The notes under the pieces were generated by a model. The model ran no database searches and had not been told where the DNA came from. It worked only from the letters and a program-made list of their open reading frames with translations. A DNA stretch of 64,000 nt. Origin: Sphingomonas sabuli. Its GTDB lineage: Bacteria > Pseudomonadota > Alphaproteobacteria > Sphingomonadales > Sphingomonadaceae. Below, in pieces: positions 35,152-44,350 of the stretch (positions are counted from its first letter, which is position 1; each line of letters starts with the position of its first letter). The position numbers and the translations under genes were made by a program. The DNA is taken from the NCBI RefSeq assembly GCF_014352855.1, contig NZ_CP060697.1, forward strand, positions 1,632,001 through 1,696,000, written 5' to 3'.

Positions 35152-35991
35152 TCAATAACGAAATTTCAGACCCACCTCAGCCATGTCTTCTCTGAAATCT
35201 CGGATCTGTTTCAGCCCTTCCAAAAAAGCATGCCGACATTCGCGAAATCGTCGCGCTCTCGCGCGAGCCTCGGCTGGCGGGTGATGGTTAAAATTCCTGT
35301 ATTTATGGGTGAACCCACGCGCAGCCGCGATCGTCTGTCGTTTTTGGTTCATTGGTGGCCGATTCTCCATAGTCTGGAGTACATTTGCTAGGCCTTGCGC
35401 CTCTTGGGTAGCAGTTATCCAGCCCTTGCGGCGCGCTGTCGCCGCCGCCTTATTTATGATCTCTTCAAACACTTCAGTAACATCTCGAACCCCCGCGAGA
35501 GGGTCACCGGAATATGCACGATATGAATCTGCTAATCTCTGGCGAAGTTTCTTCGGAAGGCCATCGAACTCTAATTCCACTTCTTCAAGTTGAATAATGT
35601 GTTGAAGCGGGACCGCATCGTATTGGAGTTGACACCCACCATTCGCCGATATCGTAATTAACCCAAACCCATTATCGCGGAGATCTTCTGCCTCTTCCGG
35701 ATTATTTTGATACTCCTCCAAGGGGCAAACACAGAAGACGGTCAAGGGCAAAGCAGAGCGCATTAAGCTACCACGCCGCCTGCGTAAGATCTCCGGAAAT
35801 ACAGCTTCGCCAATTTGCGCAGCTACGATCGAATGGCTTGGAGTTCTGAAATGTAGCGACGGTCGCCAGTCGATATTCGCGGCAAACTTTTCAGTGAACT
35901 TGAGTTCAGGATTTTGAAAATGCCTATTGAAATGCTGACAAGCAGCATTCAGCAAATAGTCCCCTCCCGGAGTGAGCGCGGATGCCGCCAT
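35152..35991 (-). CDS. Putative defence effector: nuclease-like N-terminus plus HEPN-type RNxxxH motif
   Basis: 279 residues, no family recognised with certainty. The N-terminal half alternates strand-like stretches (HSIVAAQIGEAVFPEIL, LPLTVFCVCP, GFGLITISANGG) in an order reminiscent of PD-(D/E)XK nuclease folds, with Asp41 and Glu62 as possible acidic residues but no clean ExK. The C-terminal half is helical and holds Arg232-Asn-Phe-Asn-His-His237, which matches the RNxxxH catalytic motif of HEPN RNases, followed by a long basic helix. No membrane segment or signal is present. Its ATG directly follows the stop of the ParB-like gene. The AT-richer composition sets it apart from the core genes. 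Toxin or restriction activity is inference. Confidence 0.5.
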   Translation of the reverse strand: MAASALTPGGDYLLNAACQHFNRHFQNPELKFTEKFAANIDWRPSLHFRTPSHSIVAAQIGEAVFPEILRRRRGSLMRSALPLTVFCVCPLEEYQNNPEEAEDLRDNGFGLITISANGGCQLQYDAVPLQHIIQLEEVELEFDGLPKKLRQRLADSYRAYSGDPLAGVRDVTEVFEEIINKAAATARRKGWITATQEAQGLANVLQTMENRPPMNQKRQTIAAARGFTHKYRNFNHHPPAEARARARRFRECRHAFLEGLKQIRDFREDMAEVGLKFRY

Positions 35992-36975
35992 CTACGGCAA
36001 AGCCTTTAAAAGAGCCTCCAGGCGCTCCGATAGCAAACGCAGGTCCTTGACGAACTCATCGTCAAGTTCATCAAATCTCCGCTCCTCTAAAACAACGTCA
36101 ATAAAGTCAGACAGATTGTCTACCTCACGAGAAGCCTTCCGCTCAAAATATTCAAATTCAACGGTATGGGCATAAGCTTCTTTGATGCCAAAAGCGTGTC
36201 GTGGGTTGAAGACTTTATCCAGCGCGGCCTTGGCGGTCCTTTGCGCAACACCCAGACCTTCAATTGCCGTAGCAATTTTTGAAAGCTGTCGAAAATCGGT
36301 GATTGCTGCAATTTTTCCATCGCGAAACTTCTCGATTAAGGTGTCGCGGATTCGGTCTAGATCTTCCTCATATTCGGGAAGACGTCTGGTCACCGTCTTG
36401 AGCGACCTTTCCATCTCGATGAAAAAATCTTCGGATAGCTTTTGCTGAGATTTGGGCTTTTCCAGTTCCTCCATAAGGAGAGATTTGAATCGGCCCGGCA
36501 ATCCGATGAGAAGTTGGCACCGGCGAATCGCTCCAATGCTTAGACCTGTAAGCTCCGATTGATCTCGCTCGTTAGGTTGTCGGTCGTGCTCAAGCGTCCA
36601 AAGCTCGATAATGCGCTCAAGCTTTGACGCTATCGTAAAGTAGTCCCATTGCTCGCGAAGAGCATGGATATTGTACATCAGGACGAGATTTTGAAGTTCG
36701 GATGGCTTGTTTTGAACGATTGCCGGAACGGCTTTAAGGCCTAACGTTAATGCACACCGCCAGCGGCGCTCTCCGTCGAGTAGTCTAAATTTGCCATGTT
36801 CTTCATAGACAGTCACGGGCACCTGAATTCCGTACTGATCAATCGAGCGAAGTAAGCTTTCCATTTCCTCTTTCCTAAATATTAGGCGAGGATTCTCAGG
36901 ATTCTCGGAAATATCTATCGGGTTTATTTGCTTGAGGGAGCGCGTCCGTCGTGGTGGGGATGAGAGGATAGCCAC
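35992..36975 (-). CDS. ParB/Srx-superfamily protein of a methyltransferase-linked system
   Basis: 327 residues from a GTG that overlaps the stop of the methyltransferase gene. The ParB N-terminal domain is clear: INPIDISENPENPRLIFRKEEMESLLRSI, IQVPVTVY and GERRWRCALTLGLKAVPAIV, where GERRxR is the CTP-binding box. A central helix-turn-helix (ELTGLSIGAIRRCQLLIGLP) follows. The C-terminal 150 residues are helical and charged. There is no ParA gene beside it, so it is not a chromosome partition pair. In the middle of an operon with a DNA methyltransferase and an effector-like gene, it may be a CTP-switched DNA clamp or sensor (inference). The row at 35581-35640 has 28 G/C of 60, well below the rest of the window. 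Confidence 0.75.
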   Translation of the reverse strand: MAILSSPPRRTRSLKQINPIDISENPENPRLIFRKEEMESLLRSIDQYGIQVPVTVYEEHGKFRLLDGERRWRCALTLGLKAVPAIVQNKPSELQNLVLMYNIHALREQWDYFTIASKLERIIELWTLEHDRQPNERDQSELTGLSIGAIRRCQLLIGLPGRFKSLLMEELEKPKSQQKLSEDFFIEMERSLKTVTRRLPEYEEDLDRIRDTLIEKFRDGKIAAITDFRQLSKIATAIEGLGVAQRTAKAALDKVFNPRHAFGIKEAYAHTVEFEYFERKASREVDNLSDFIDVVLEERRFDELDDEFVKDLRLLSERLEALLKALP

Positions 36976-38207
36976 TATGCAGCCATCCTAAAGACGAATT
37001 CAGTAGCCGGCATGTTAGCTTGTCCCGTGGAGCCTCCAAATGTTGAATGCTTATGGCTCAGTTCCAAAACGGCCGCTTCACGACCGTAATGTTTCCGAAA
37101 GAGGTTTCCTATTGTGCCCCTAGGATCGTTGATAAGTCCTTTTTCAGGATAACTCAGGATCAAATCTGCTTCGAGTTGTGCTGTAAGCTGGATCAGATTT
37201 GATACTGCATTCATTGCACCGGAGGCCAGGTTGAAGACAGAACGCGCTCGGCGATCGCGATATCTTCCTCTTCCTGTACACGCCGGGTAATCGTACAAAA
37301 CAAGCGTCTCGTACATATGATAGAATCTAGAATACTGGTCGTCGGTGTAAGGCGGGTCTGCGTAAATAACAGAGGGTCTGATATTGGATTCATTAAGCTG
37401 CTTAACCAAATCGACAGCATCCTGCTTGAAGACCCTGTTATTTCTTCGCCATGATGCGGATCCGATCGGATTGATGCTACTAAGTTCGATCTTCATTGTG
37501 CGCCAAACAGACCGCTCACGTTCCTTCGTGATACGCACAAGATTTTTCACGCTCGGCGCCAGAGGCTGAGCGAAATGCCCGGTGCTGGTTGAACATTTGT
37601 TCATCGCCATTCCCAATGCAACGAGAAGACGGTCAAATTGATCGGTTGTGATCACACGCTCCGACACTGCCCGATCGAGCGCGAAGCGAGCGCTATCCAG
37701 CTCTATGGCTTGTTTAGTTGAAAAGTACGAACCAGCGTATCTCGAAATGAAAAGATCGTATCTGCCGTCGGTAGCAATTTCGCGACAATTTTCTCTTTTA
37801 GTGGACGTTTTGAATAGATGCTGTAGAGATTCGAGGTTTCCACAAGATAATGCACGCTCTTCCTCGAAAATTTGCGTGCTGTTGTCCTTCGAAAGCTCAA
37901 GCCTTTTGTGCTCAAAAGTCGCCTCCAAATTTCGAAATGCCTTTTCTGATACGGGTAAAGTCTCGTCCGAGCAGAAGAGCACTTTTCCTACGAGGTTAGC
38001 GAAAACCTGAAGGTCGTTTACCCAGATTTGGCGCTCTTGGCCGACGGCTTGAGCAACTGACGCCATCCCAGCGAAAGCGTCCAAGAAAACTCCTGAACGA
38101 CACTGTCGGACGATTTGAGAGATCTCGGGCGAAAGCTGTCGCTTGGTGCCCATGTAGGGAATACAAATGTTAACCCCCGAAACAGGAACACCGAGCTTCT
38201 CTAACAA
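36975..38207 (-). CDS. D12-class DNA N6-adenine methyltransferase
   Basis: About 410 residues. The family motifs are CIPYMGTKRQLSPEI at the N-terminus (YMGTK in place of YxGxK), VFLDAFAGMASVAQAVG for S-adenosylmethionine binding, and VIYADPPYTDDQY, the DPPY catalytic motif of adenine methyltransferases. The closing part (ATEFVFRMA) is typical of D12 enzymes in type II or orphan systems. The only start available before the first motif is a TTG at 38207; a start further inside is possible. It is the first gene of the three-gene block and lies downstream of lepA on the same strand. It would protect host sites or mark DNA for the downstream proteins. Confidence 0.85.
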   Translation of the reverse strand: MLEKLGVPVSGVNICIPYMGTKRQLSPEISQIVRQCRSGVFLDAFAGMASVAQAVGQERQIWVNDLQVFANLVGKVLFCSDETLPVSEKAFRNLEATFEHKRLELSKDNSTQIFEEERALSCGNLESLQHLFKTSTKRENCREIATDGRYDLFISRYAGSYFSTKQAIELDSARFALDRAVSERVITTDQFDRLLVALGMAMNKCSTSTGHFAQPLAPSVKNLVRITKERERSVWRTMKIELSSINPIGSASWRRNNRVFKQDAVDLVKQLNESNIRPSVIYADPPYTDDQYSRFYHMYETLVLYDYPACTGRGRYRDRRARSVFNLASGAMNAVSNLIQLTAQLEADLILSYPEKGLINDPRGTIGNLFRKHYGREAAVLELSHKHSTFGGSTGQANMPATEFVFRMAA

Positions 38208-38314
38208 TGCCGCGAGAAGCCAATTTTAGTCAAGTCGCGGCATTTACCCCTCGAGCCGCCGCGATCCACAATAAGGTTTGCCAGAGCTTCGCCGAGTCTC
38301 CGTTTCCTTTTCAT
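38201..38314 (-). CDS. Doubtful 37-residue basic peptide before the methyltransferase gene
   Basis: From an ATG at 38314 a frame reads MKRKRRLGEALANLIVDRGG and ends with TAG seven bases inside the methyltransferase gene. Overlap with the next start could allow coupling, but no ribosome-binding site is seen and the peptide is not recognised. It occupies nearly the whole gap between lepA and the methyltransferase. Confidence 0.25.
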   Translation of the reverse strand: MKRKRRLGEALANLIVDRGGSRGKCRDLTKIGFSRHC

Positions 38315-38327
38315 GTTAAGAAAGCGA

Positions 38328-40145
38328 TCAGCCCTCGTCCCCCATCCTCAACGCAGCAATAAACGCCTCTTGCGGGATCGACACCGACCCGTACTCCCGC
38401 ATCTTCGCCTTACCCTTCTTCTGTTTCTCCAGCAGCTTCCGCTTCCGCGTCGCATCGCCGCCATAGCACTTCGCGGTCACATCCTTGCGCAGGGCGCTGA
38501 TGGTTTCGCGGGCGATGACCTTGCCGCCGATGGCGGCCTGGATGGGGATTTTGAACAGGTGGCGGGGGATCAGTTCCTTTAGGCGTTCGCACATGCCGCG
38601 GCCGCGTTGTTCGGCGGTGCCGCGGTGGGTGATCATGCTCAGCGCATCGACGGGCTCTTCGTTGACCAGGATGCTCATCTTTACGAGGTCGCCGGTGCGA
38701 TAGCCGATCTGGTGATAGTCGAACGACGCGTAGCCGCGGGTGATCGATTTCAGCCGGTCGTAGAAATCGAACACCACTTCGTTGAGCGGCAGTTCGTAAG
38801 TCACTTGCGCGCGCTGGTGCGCGCCGGTGCCGACATAGGTCAGGTTCTTCTGGATGCCGCGGCGGTCCTGGCACAGCTTCAGGATCGCGCCCAGATATTC
38901 GTCCGGCGTGTAGATCGTCGCTTCGATCCACGGCTCCTCGATGCTTTCGATCCGGTTGGGGTCGGGCATGTCGGCCGGGTTGTGCAGCTCGATCGTCTGC
39001 GCGTCCTCGGTCTTCGAGTGGCTCAAGTGGATCTGGTACACCACGCTTGGCGCGGTGGTGATGAGGTCGAGGTCGTATTCGCGCGTCAGCCGCTCCTGGA
39101 TGATTTCCAGGTGGAGCAGGCCAAGGAAGCCGCAGCGGAAGCCGAAGCCCAATGCGGCGCTGGTTTCCATCTCGAAGCTGAACGACGCATCGTTGAGCCG
39201 CAGCTTGTACAGGCTGTCGCGCAGCTTCTCGAACTCCGCCGCGTCGGTGGGGAACAGGCCGCAGAACACCACCGGCTGCACTTCCTTGAAGCCGGGCAGC
39301 GCCGCGACGGCGGGGCGCTTGGCATCGGTGATGGTGTCGCCGACGCGGGTCTCGGCGACTTCCTTGATCTGCGCGGTGATGAAGCCGATTTCGCCGGTGG
39401 TCAGCTCGGGCAAATCGGTGCGCTTGGGCGTGAAGCACCCGACGCGGTCGACCAGATGGGTGGTGCCGGCCTGCATGAACTTGATCGCCATGCCCTTGCG
39501 CAAACTGCCATCGATCACGCGGACGAGGATGACGACGCCAAGGTACGGGTCGTACCAGCTGTCGACCAGCATCGCCTTCAACGGCGCGTCCTTGTCGCCG
39601 CGCGGGGGCGGGATCTTGGCGACGATGGCGTCGAGCACGGCTTCGATGCCGATGCCGGTCTTGGCCGACGCCAGCACCGCTTCCGATGCGTCCAGCCCGA
39701 TGATCTCCTCGATTTCCTGCTTCACGCCCTCGGGGTCTGCGGCGGGCAGGTCGATCTTGTTGATCACCGGCACGATCTCATGATCCTGCTCGATCGAGGC
39801 ATAGACGTTGGCCAGCGTCTGCGCTTCGACCCCCTGCGCGCTGTCGACCACCAGCAGCGCGCCTTCGCAGGCGGCGAGCGACCGCGACACTTCGTAGGCG
39901 AAGTCGACATGGCCGGGCGTGTCCATCAGGTTGAGCTCGTGGCCCTTCCAGGTAAGCCGGACGGTCTGCGCCTTAATGGTGATCCCGCGCTCGCGCTCGA
40001 TATCCATGTTGTCGAGCACCTGCGCGCTCATTTCGCGCTCGGTCAGCCCGCCGGTCGCCTGGATCAGCCGGTCGGCCAGCGTCGACTTGCCGTGGTCGAT
40101 GTGGGCGATGATGCTAAAGTTCCGAATTTTGCTGATGTCTGTCAT
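38328..40145 (-). CDS. lepA: Elongation factor 4 (back-translocating GTPase LepA)
   Basis: 605 residues, normal length. The GTPase domain has [14 protein letters not shown], the switch region [18 protein letters not shown] and NKIDLP. The C-terminal half has the LepA-specific region ([19 protein letters not shown] at the end). It acts on stalled or mis-translocated ribosomes and during ribosome maturation. It is usually next to lepB, which is not here. The methyltransferase operon begins soon after its stop in the same orientation, so some read-through expression is possible. A secreted hypothetical gene diverges from its start. Confidence 0.96.
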   Translation of the reverse strand: MTDISKIRNFSIIAHIDHGKSTLADRLIQATGGLTEREMSAQVLDNMDIERERGITIKAQTVRLTWKGHELNLMDTPGHVDFAYEVSRSLAACEGALLVVDSAQGVEAQTLANVYASIEQDHEIVPVINKIDLPAADPEGVKQEIEEIIGLDASEAVLASAKTGIGIEAVLDAIVAKIPPPRGDKDAPLKAMLVDSWYDPYLGVVILVRVIDGSLRKGMAIKFMQAGTTHLVDRVGCFTPKRTDLPELTTGEIGFITAQIKEVAETRVGDTITDAKRPAVAALPGFKEVQPVVFCGLFPTDAAEFEKLRDSLYKLRLNDASFSFEMETSAALGFGFRCGFLGLLHLEIIQERLTREYDLDLITTAPSVVYQIHLSHSKTEDAQTIELHNPADMPDPNRIESIEEPWIEATIYTPDEYLGAILKLCQDRRGIQKNLTYVGTGAHQRAQVTYELPLNEVVFDFYDRLKSITRGYASFDYHQIGYRTGDLVKMSILVNEEPVDALSMITHRGTAEQRGRGMCERLKELIPRHLFKIPIQAAIGGKVIARETISALRKDVTAKCYGGDATRKRKLLEKQKKGKAKMREYGSVSIPQEAFIAALRMGDEG

Positions 40146-40186
40146 GTGTCCGCGCGCTATAAAGGCTGCTCAACGGGGGGCAATCG

Positions 40187-41368
40187 ATGAAGCGAATTGT
40201 CATGGTGCTGGCCGCATCGGCGGCCGTTGGAGGAGCGGCGCCGGCACCCGCTCCGCAAGCCAATTACTGGATGGACGTGGCCACCGCGAGCGGCATGGGC
40301 GCGGGCATGATGGGCGGCGGGGGCCAGCCCAACATGGCGCAGGTCATGCAGATGATGCAGGGCGGCGGCGGTCAGGTGATGCACAGCGTCAACCTATATT
40401 TGTCGTCCAAGCAGAAGCCGGCCGCGCCGCAGGCCAGCCACATGATTCCCGCAGGGATGCGGATGGGCCCGAGCCTGCCGCTGATCGCCCCGGCCGCGGC
40501 CAGGCCCGAGCCGCGCAGCGACGGCGTGCCCGCCAACTTCCAGCCGCCCAAGGGCAAGATGCTGATCTATTGGGGGTGCGGCGAACATGTCGGGGCGGGT
40601 CAGCCGACGGTGATCGACTTCGCGTCGGTTGCGAAAGGCAAGATGCCTGCCGGCTATGCCGCGATGGTCGCCGCGGTTCGCGCCGCCCAGCCGCCGCGCC
40701 AAGGCCAGTCCGCCGGGTACGGCGAATGGCCCAACACCCGCGATTCGCGGCCGGTCCCGCCGGCGGCGTCGTTGCTGGGTGCACATAAAATCGAGGCCAA
40801 TTACGCGCCGCCGATCGCCTTCACGCTGGCACAGGGGCAGGACTTCATGCCCGGGCTGGGCCTGCGCGAGGCGGGCAATATGCCGTCCGGCGCGGTCCGG
40901 CTGGCCTGGACGCCCGCGGCGTCGGCGACCGGTTACGCGTTGAGCATGTTCGGCGCCACGGCCGCCGGCGATGTCGTGATGTGGTCGTCCGCGGCGAAGG
41001 CGGCGGCGATGCCCAACATGGATTACCTGACCCCCGCACAGGCGCGCCAGCTGGTGGCGTCGGGCGCGGCGCTGGCACCCGGCACCAGCCAATGCGTGTT
41101 GCCGGCCGAAGTCGCGAAGACTTCGCCAAGCGGGATGGTGATGATGATCGGCTACGGCCCGGAAGCGAACTTTTCCGACAAGCCAAAGTCGCCGACCTGG
41201 ACGACCAAGGTGCGGTACAAGACCACCGCGTCCGTTATGCTGGGCATGGGCGACATGATGGGCGACGCCGGACCGGGACAGCCGCAACCGCAGCAGCCAC
41301 GCCGCAAGCGCAAGTTCGGCCTCGGCGACCTGATCCAGGGCGCGACCGGGTTGCCCGTCGGGAATTAG
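40187..41368 (+). CDS. Exported Met/Gly-rich hypothetical protein
   Basis: 393 residues, function unknown. A signal peptide (RIVMVLAASAAVGGAAPAPA) is followed by a Met/Gly-rich stretch (GMGAGMMGGGGQPN, MQMMQGGGGQ), which may bind copper or simply be disordered. The middle has GKMLIYWGCGEHVGAGQPTVIDF, then a fibronectin-like segment VRLAWTPAASATGYALSMFGA, and the end is basic (PRRKRKFGLGDLIQG). Similar long exported proteins occur in sphingomonads, as I recall. It diverges from lepA by about 40 bases. Confidence 0.75.
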   Translation: MKRIVMVLAASAAVGGAAPAPAPQANYWMDVATASGMGAGMMGGGGQPNMAQVMQMMQGGGGQVMHSVNLYLSSKQKPAAPQASHMIPAGMRMGPSLPLIAPAAARPEPRSDGVPANFQPPKGKMLIYWGCGEHVGAGQPTVIDFASVAKGKMPAGYAAMVAAVRAAQPPRQGQSAGYGEWPNTRDSRPVPPAASLLGAHKIEANYAPPIAFTLAQGQDFMPGLGLREAGNMPSGAVRLAWTPAASATGYALSMFGATAAGDVVMWSSAAKAAAMPNMDYLTPAQARQLVASGAALAPGTSQCVLPAEVAKTSPSGMVMMIGYGPEANFSDKPKSPTWTTKVRYKTTASVMLGMGDMMGDAGPGQPQPQQPRRKRKFGLGDLIQGATGLPVGN

Positions 41369-41443
41369 CCGTCGAGCATGGCGGTTGCGTCCGGGGTGCG
41401 GGCGTCTAGTGTTGCGGCGATCCTATCCCGGAGAGCCGAATCC

Positions 41444-44287
41444 ATGAACAGCTTCAAGCGCCTGTCCTTCCTGCTTGCGTCGTCCGCGCTGGCGGCCTGC
41501 ACCACCACGCCGCGCCTGGCGCCCGAGCCGATGCCAGCAGGCATGACCGCGGCAGCGGTGACCGCGCCGGAACCGGCGCCGGTCAGCGAGCTGGTCAAGG
41601 AAGTCGCCATTCCGCACAGTTCGTTCAAGCTGGCGAACGGCCTGACCGTGCTGGTCCACGAAGACCACAAGGCTCCGGTGGTCGCGGTCAGCACCTGGTA
41701 CAATGTCGGGTCCAAGGACGAGCCCGAGGGAAAGACCGGGTTCGCCCATTTGTTCGAACATCTGATGTTCAACGGGTCGGAGAATCTGCCCGGCGACTAT
41801 TTCACTTACCTGCAGCAGATCGGCGCCACCGATTACAACGGCACCACCTGGTTCGACCGCACGAACTATTTCGAGACAGTGCCCAAGTCGGCGCTGGAAC
41901 GGGCGTTGTTCATGGAGAGCGACCGCATGGGTTACCTGCTGGGCGCAGTCACGCAGGACAAGCTCGATAACCAGCGCGGCGTCGTCCAGAACGAGAAGCG
42001 CCAAGGCGACAACGACCCGGGCGGGCTGGTCGAGTATGAGGTGCTGGAGAACCTGTTTCCGGCGGGTCACCCGTACCGCCATTCGACCATCGGATCGATG
42101 GCTGACCTGGACGCCGCCAGCCTGGCGACGGTGAAGGAATGGTTCATCGACAATTACGGGCCGAACAATTCGGTGCTGGTGCTGGCCGGCGATATCACCG
42201 CCGCCGAAGCACGGCCGCTGGTCGAGAAGTATTTCGGCGCGATTGAGGCGGGCGCGGCGCACACGCCGGCAGCCGCCGACGTGCCGACGCTGGCCGCGCC
42301 AAAGTCGATCGTCATGAAAGACCGCGTCGCCACGACGCAGATCCAGAAGCATTGGGCAGTGCCCGGCCTGCTGTCGCCCCAGCTTGAAGCGCTGGACGTC
42401 GGCGCGTCGATCCTGGGCGGGCTGGCCAGTTCGCGTCTCGACCGTATCCTGGTCCGCGAGGAAAAGCTGGCCGTCGGCGTCAGCGCCTATGTGCAACCGT
42501 TTCAGCGGGTCGGCATGATGCAGGTCAACGTGACGGTGAAGCCGGGCGTCGACGCCGAAGCCGTCGAGCGGCGGCTGAACGAGATCATGGCCGAGTATCT
42601 GGCCAACGGGCCGACCGAGGATGAGGTGAAGCGCGCCACCACGCGCGAAGTGGCAACCCGCATCCGCGGGCTGGAACAGGTGGGCGGCTTTGGCGGCAAA
42701 GCGGTCGCGCTGGCCGAAGGTCAGGTCTATGTCGGCGATTCCGATTTCTACAAGAAATCGCTCGACAATTATGCGGCGCTGACCCCGGCCGCGGTGCAGG
42801 GGGCGATGCAGCAATGGCTGTCGCGCCCAGCCTTCACCGTTCGCCTGGAGCCCGGCGACCGGCCGCCCTACGTCGAATCCAAGTTCACGCCCAAGAAGGG
42901 CAAGAGCGCCGACATTGCGACGCCGCCGACCAAGCGCACGATCCCCGCGCTGGACGAGCCGGCGCCGCTCGATTTTCCCGACGTGACGCATGTGCAGCTG
43001 TCGAACGGCGTCCGCGTCCATTACGCGCAGCGGGCGACCATTCCGGCAACGCAGGTCGGGTTGTCGTTCGACGCCGGCTATGCCGCGGACGCGCAGGCGC
43101 AGCGCGGGCTGCAGAACTTCACCCTCGGCCTGCTTGAAGAAGGCGCGGCGGGGATGACGTCGCAACAGCTGGCAGAGCGCGAAGAGCGGCTTGGCGCGCA
43201 GATCACCACCGGCGGCAATGCCGACACCAGCAATGTCACCTTGTCGGCGCTTTCTGCCAACCTTGGCCCGTCGCTGGACCTGCTGGCGGACATCGTCCAG
43301 CGGCCGACCTTCGACCCGCCGGAAGTCGAGCGCGTCCGCACCCAGGTGCTGACCGCGATCGCACAGGCGCAGAAGGACCCGCAAACGATCGCCAGCCGGA
43401 CCATTCCGGGCCTGCTCTACGGCGACACCCATCCCTATGGCACGACCGCACTTGGCGAGGCCGAGGCGGTCAGGAGCTTCTCGCGCGCCAATTTGGAAGC
43501 GTTCCGCCAGCAGTGGCTGCGGCCGGACAACCTCGACATCTTCGTCGTGTCGAGCCTTCCGTTGCCGCAGGTCCAGCAGGAGCTGGAGCGCACTTTCGGC
43601 CAATGGGCCGCACCCGCCGGGCCGCGCGGGACCAAGGCGTTCACCGACCTGCCGACGCGCCCGACCGCCGAACGGATCGTGCTGATCGACCGGCCGGGAT
43701 CGCCGCAATCGTATATCATGGCCGGCCAGGTCACGCCGATCGATCCGCGCGGCGAGATGGCGGCCATCAGCAGCGCCAACGACGTGCTTGGCGGGTCCTT
43801 CCTGTCGCGCATCAACATGGACCTGCGCGAGACCAAGGGCTGGTCCTACGGCGTGCGCGGTTCTGCCCAGCTGCAGGCCAAGGTCGTCCCCTATCTGATC
43901 AACGCGCCGGTGCAGGCGGACCGGACGGGCGACGCGATCCTGGCGTTGCGGCAGGACATTCGCGACTTCCTGGGCGCCAAGGGCGTCACCGACGAGGAGC
44001 TTGAACGGACGATCGCCAATCGCATCAAGGCGCTGCCCGGCCAGTTCGAAACGTCAACCTCGGTGCTGTCGGCGATGCAGACCAACACGCTGTATGGTCG
44101 GCCGGACAATTATTACGAGCTGCTGGGCGACAAGTATAAGGCACAGACCCGGGCCACGCTGGACACCGCGCTGCGCCAGACGGTCGATCCGCGGGCCTTC
44201 GTCTGGGTGGTTGTCGGCGACGCCGCCAAGGTGCGTCCGCAGCTGAAGAAGACTGGGCTACCGGTCGAGGAAGTCGATCCGCGCTAG
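41444..44287 (+). CDS. Two-domain M16 zinc peptidase, lipoprotein
   Basis: 947 residues from the ATG at 41444, with GGAGAG 8-14 bases upstream; the frame opens earlier at 41378 but without signal. LSFLLASSALAACTT is a lipoprotein signal. The N-terminal M16 half has the inverted zinc motif HLFEH (His102, Glu105, His106) and a downstream Glu region (LDNQRGVVQNEKRQ). The C-terminal half repeats the fold without the metal site, as usual, with the substrate-binding R/Y region near GWSYGVRGSAQ. It degrades peptides in the periplasm or processes exported proteins. A long GC-rich hairpin follows. Confidence 0.94.
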   Translation: MNSFKRLSFLLASSALAACTTTPRLAPEPMPAGMTAAAVTAPEPAPVSELVKEVAIPHSSFKLANGLTVLVHEDHKAPVVAVSTWYNVGSKDEPEGKTGFAHLFEHLMFNGSENLPGDYFTYLQQIGATDYNGTTWFDRTNYFETVPKSALERALFMESDRMGYLLGAVTQDKLDNQRGVVQNEKRQGDNDPGGLVEYEVLENLFPAGHPYRHSTIGSMADLDAASLATVKEWFIDNYGPNNSVLVLAGDITAAEARPLVEKYFGAIEAGAAHTPAAADVPTLAAPKSIVMKDRVATTQIQKHWAVPGLLSPQLEALDVGASILGGLASSRLDRILVREEKLAVGVSAYVQPFQRVGMMQVNVTVKPGVDAEAVERRLNEIMAEYLANGPTEDEVKRATTREVATRIRGLEQVGGFGGKAVALAEGQVYVGDSDFYKKSLDNYAALTPAAVQGAMQQWLSRPAFTVRLEPGDRPPYVESKFTPKKGKSADIATPPTKRTIPALDEPAPLDFPDVTHVQLSNGVRVHYAQRATIPATQVGLSFDAGYAADAQAQRGLQNFTLGLLEEGAAGMTSQQLAEREERLGAQITTGGNADTSNVTLSALSANLGPSLDLLADIVQRPTFDPPEVERVRTQVLTAIAQAQKDPQTIASRTIPGLLYGDTHPYGTTALGEAEAVRSFSRANLEAFRQQWLRPDNLDIFVVSSLPLPQVQQELERTFGQWAAPAGPRGTKAFTDLPTRPTAERIVLIDRPGSPQSYIMAGQVTPIDPRGEMAAISSANDVLGGSFLSRINMDLRETKGWSYGVRGSAQLQAKVVPYLINAPVQADRTGDAILALRQDIRDFLGAKGVTDEELERTIANRIKALPGQFETSTSVLSAMQTNTLYGRPDNYYELLGDKYKAQTRATLDTALRQTVDPRAFVWVVVGDAAKVRPQLKKTGLPVEEVDPR

Positions 44288-44296
44288 GCATGAAAA

Positions 44297-44320
44297 CGGG
44301 CCCGGTTTCGGCCGGGCCCG
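44297..44320. terminator. Bidirectional terminator-like hairpin
   Basis: CGGGCCCGG (44297-44305) pairs perfectly with CCGGGCCCG (44312-44320) around a 6-base loop. AAAA precedes it, and it lies between two convergent genes (the M16 peptidase and purK), so it could stop transcription from both sides. Confidence 0.75.
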
Positions 44321-44350
44321 AATGCTTTGCGAGCCTCGTTCGCGGGCAGG

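Noticed and set aside
41423..43708. Minus-strand open frame of 761 codons
   Set aside because: Shadow of the M16 peptidase gene; high-GC third-position bias keeps it open.
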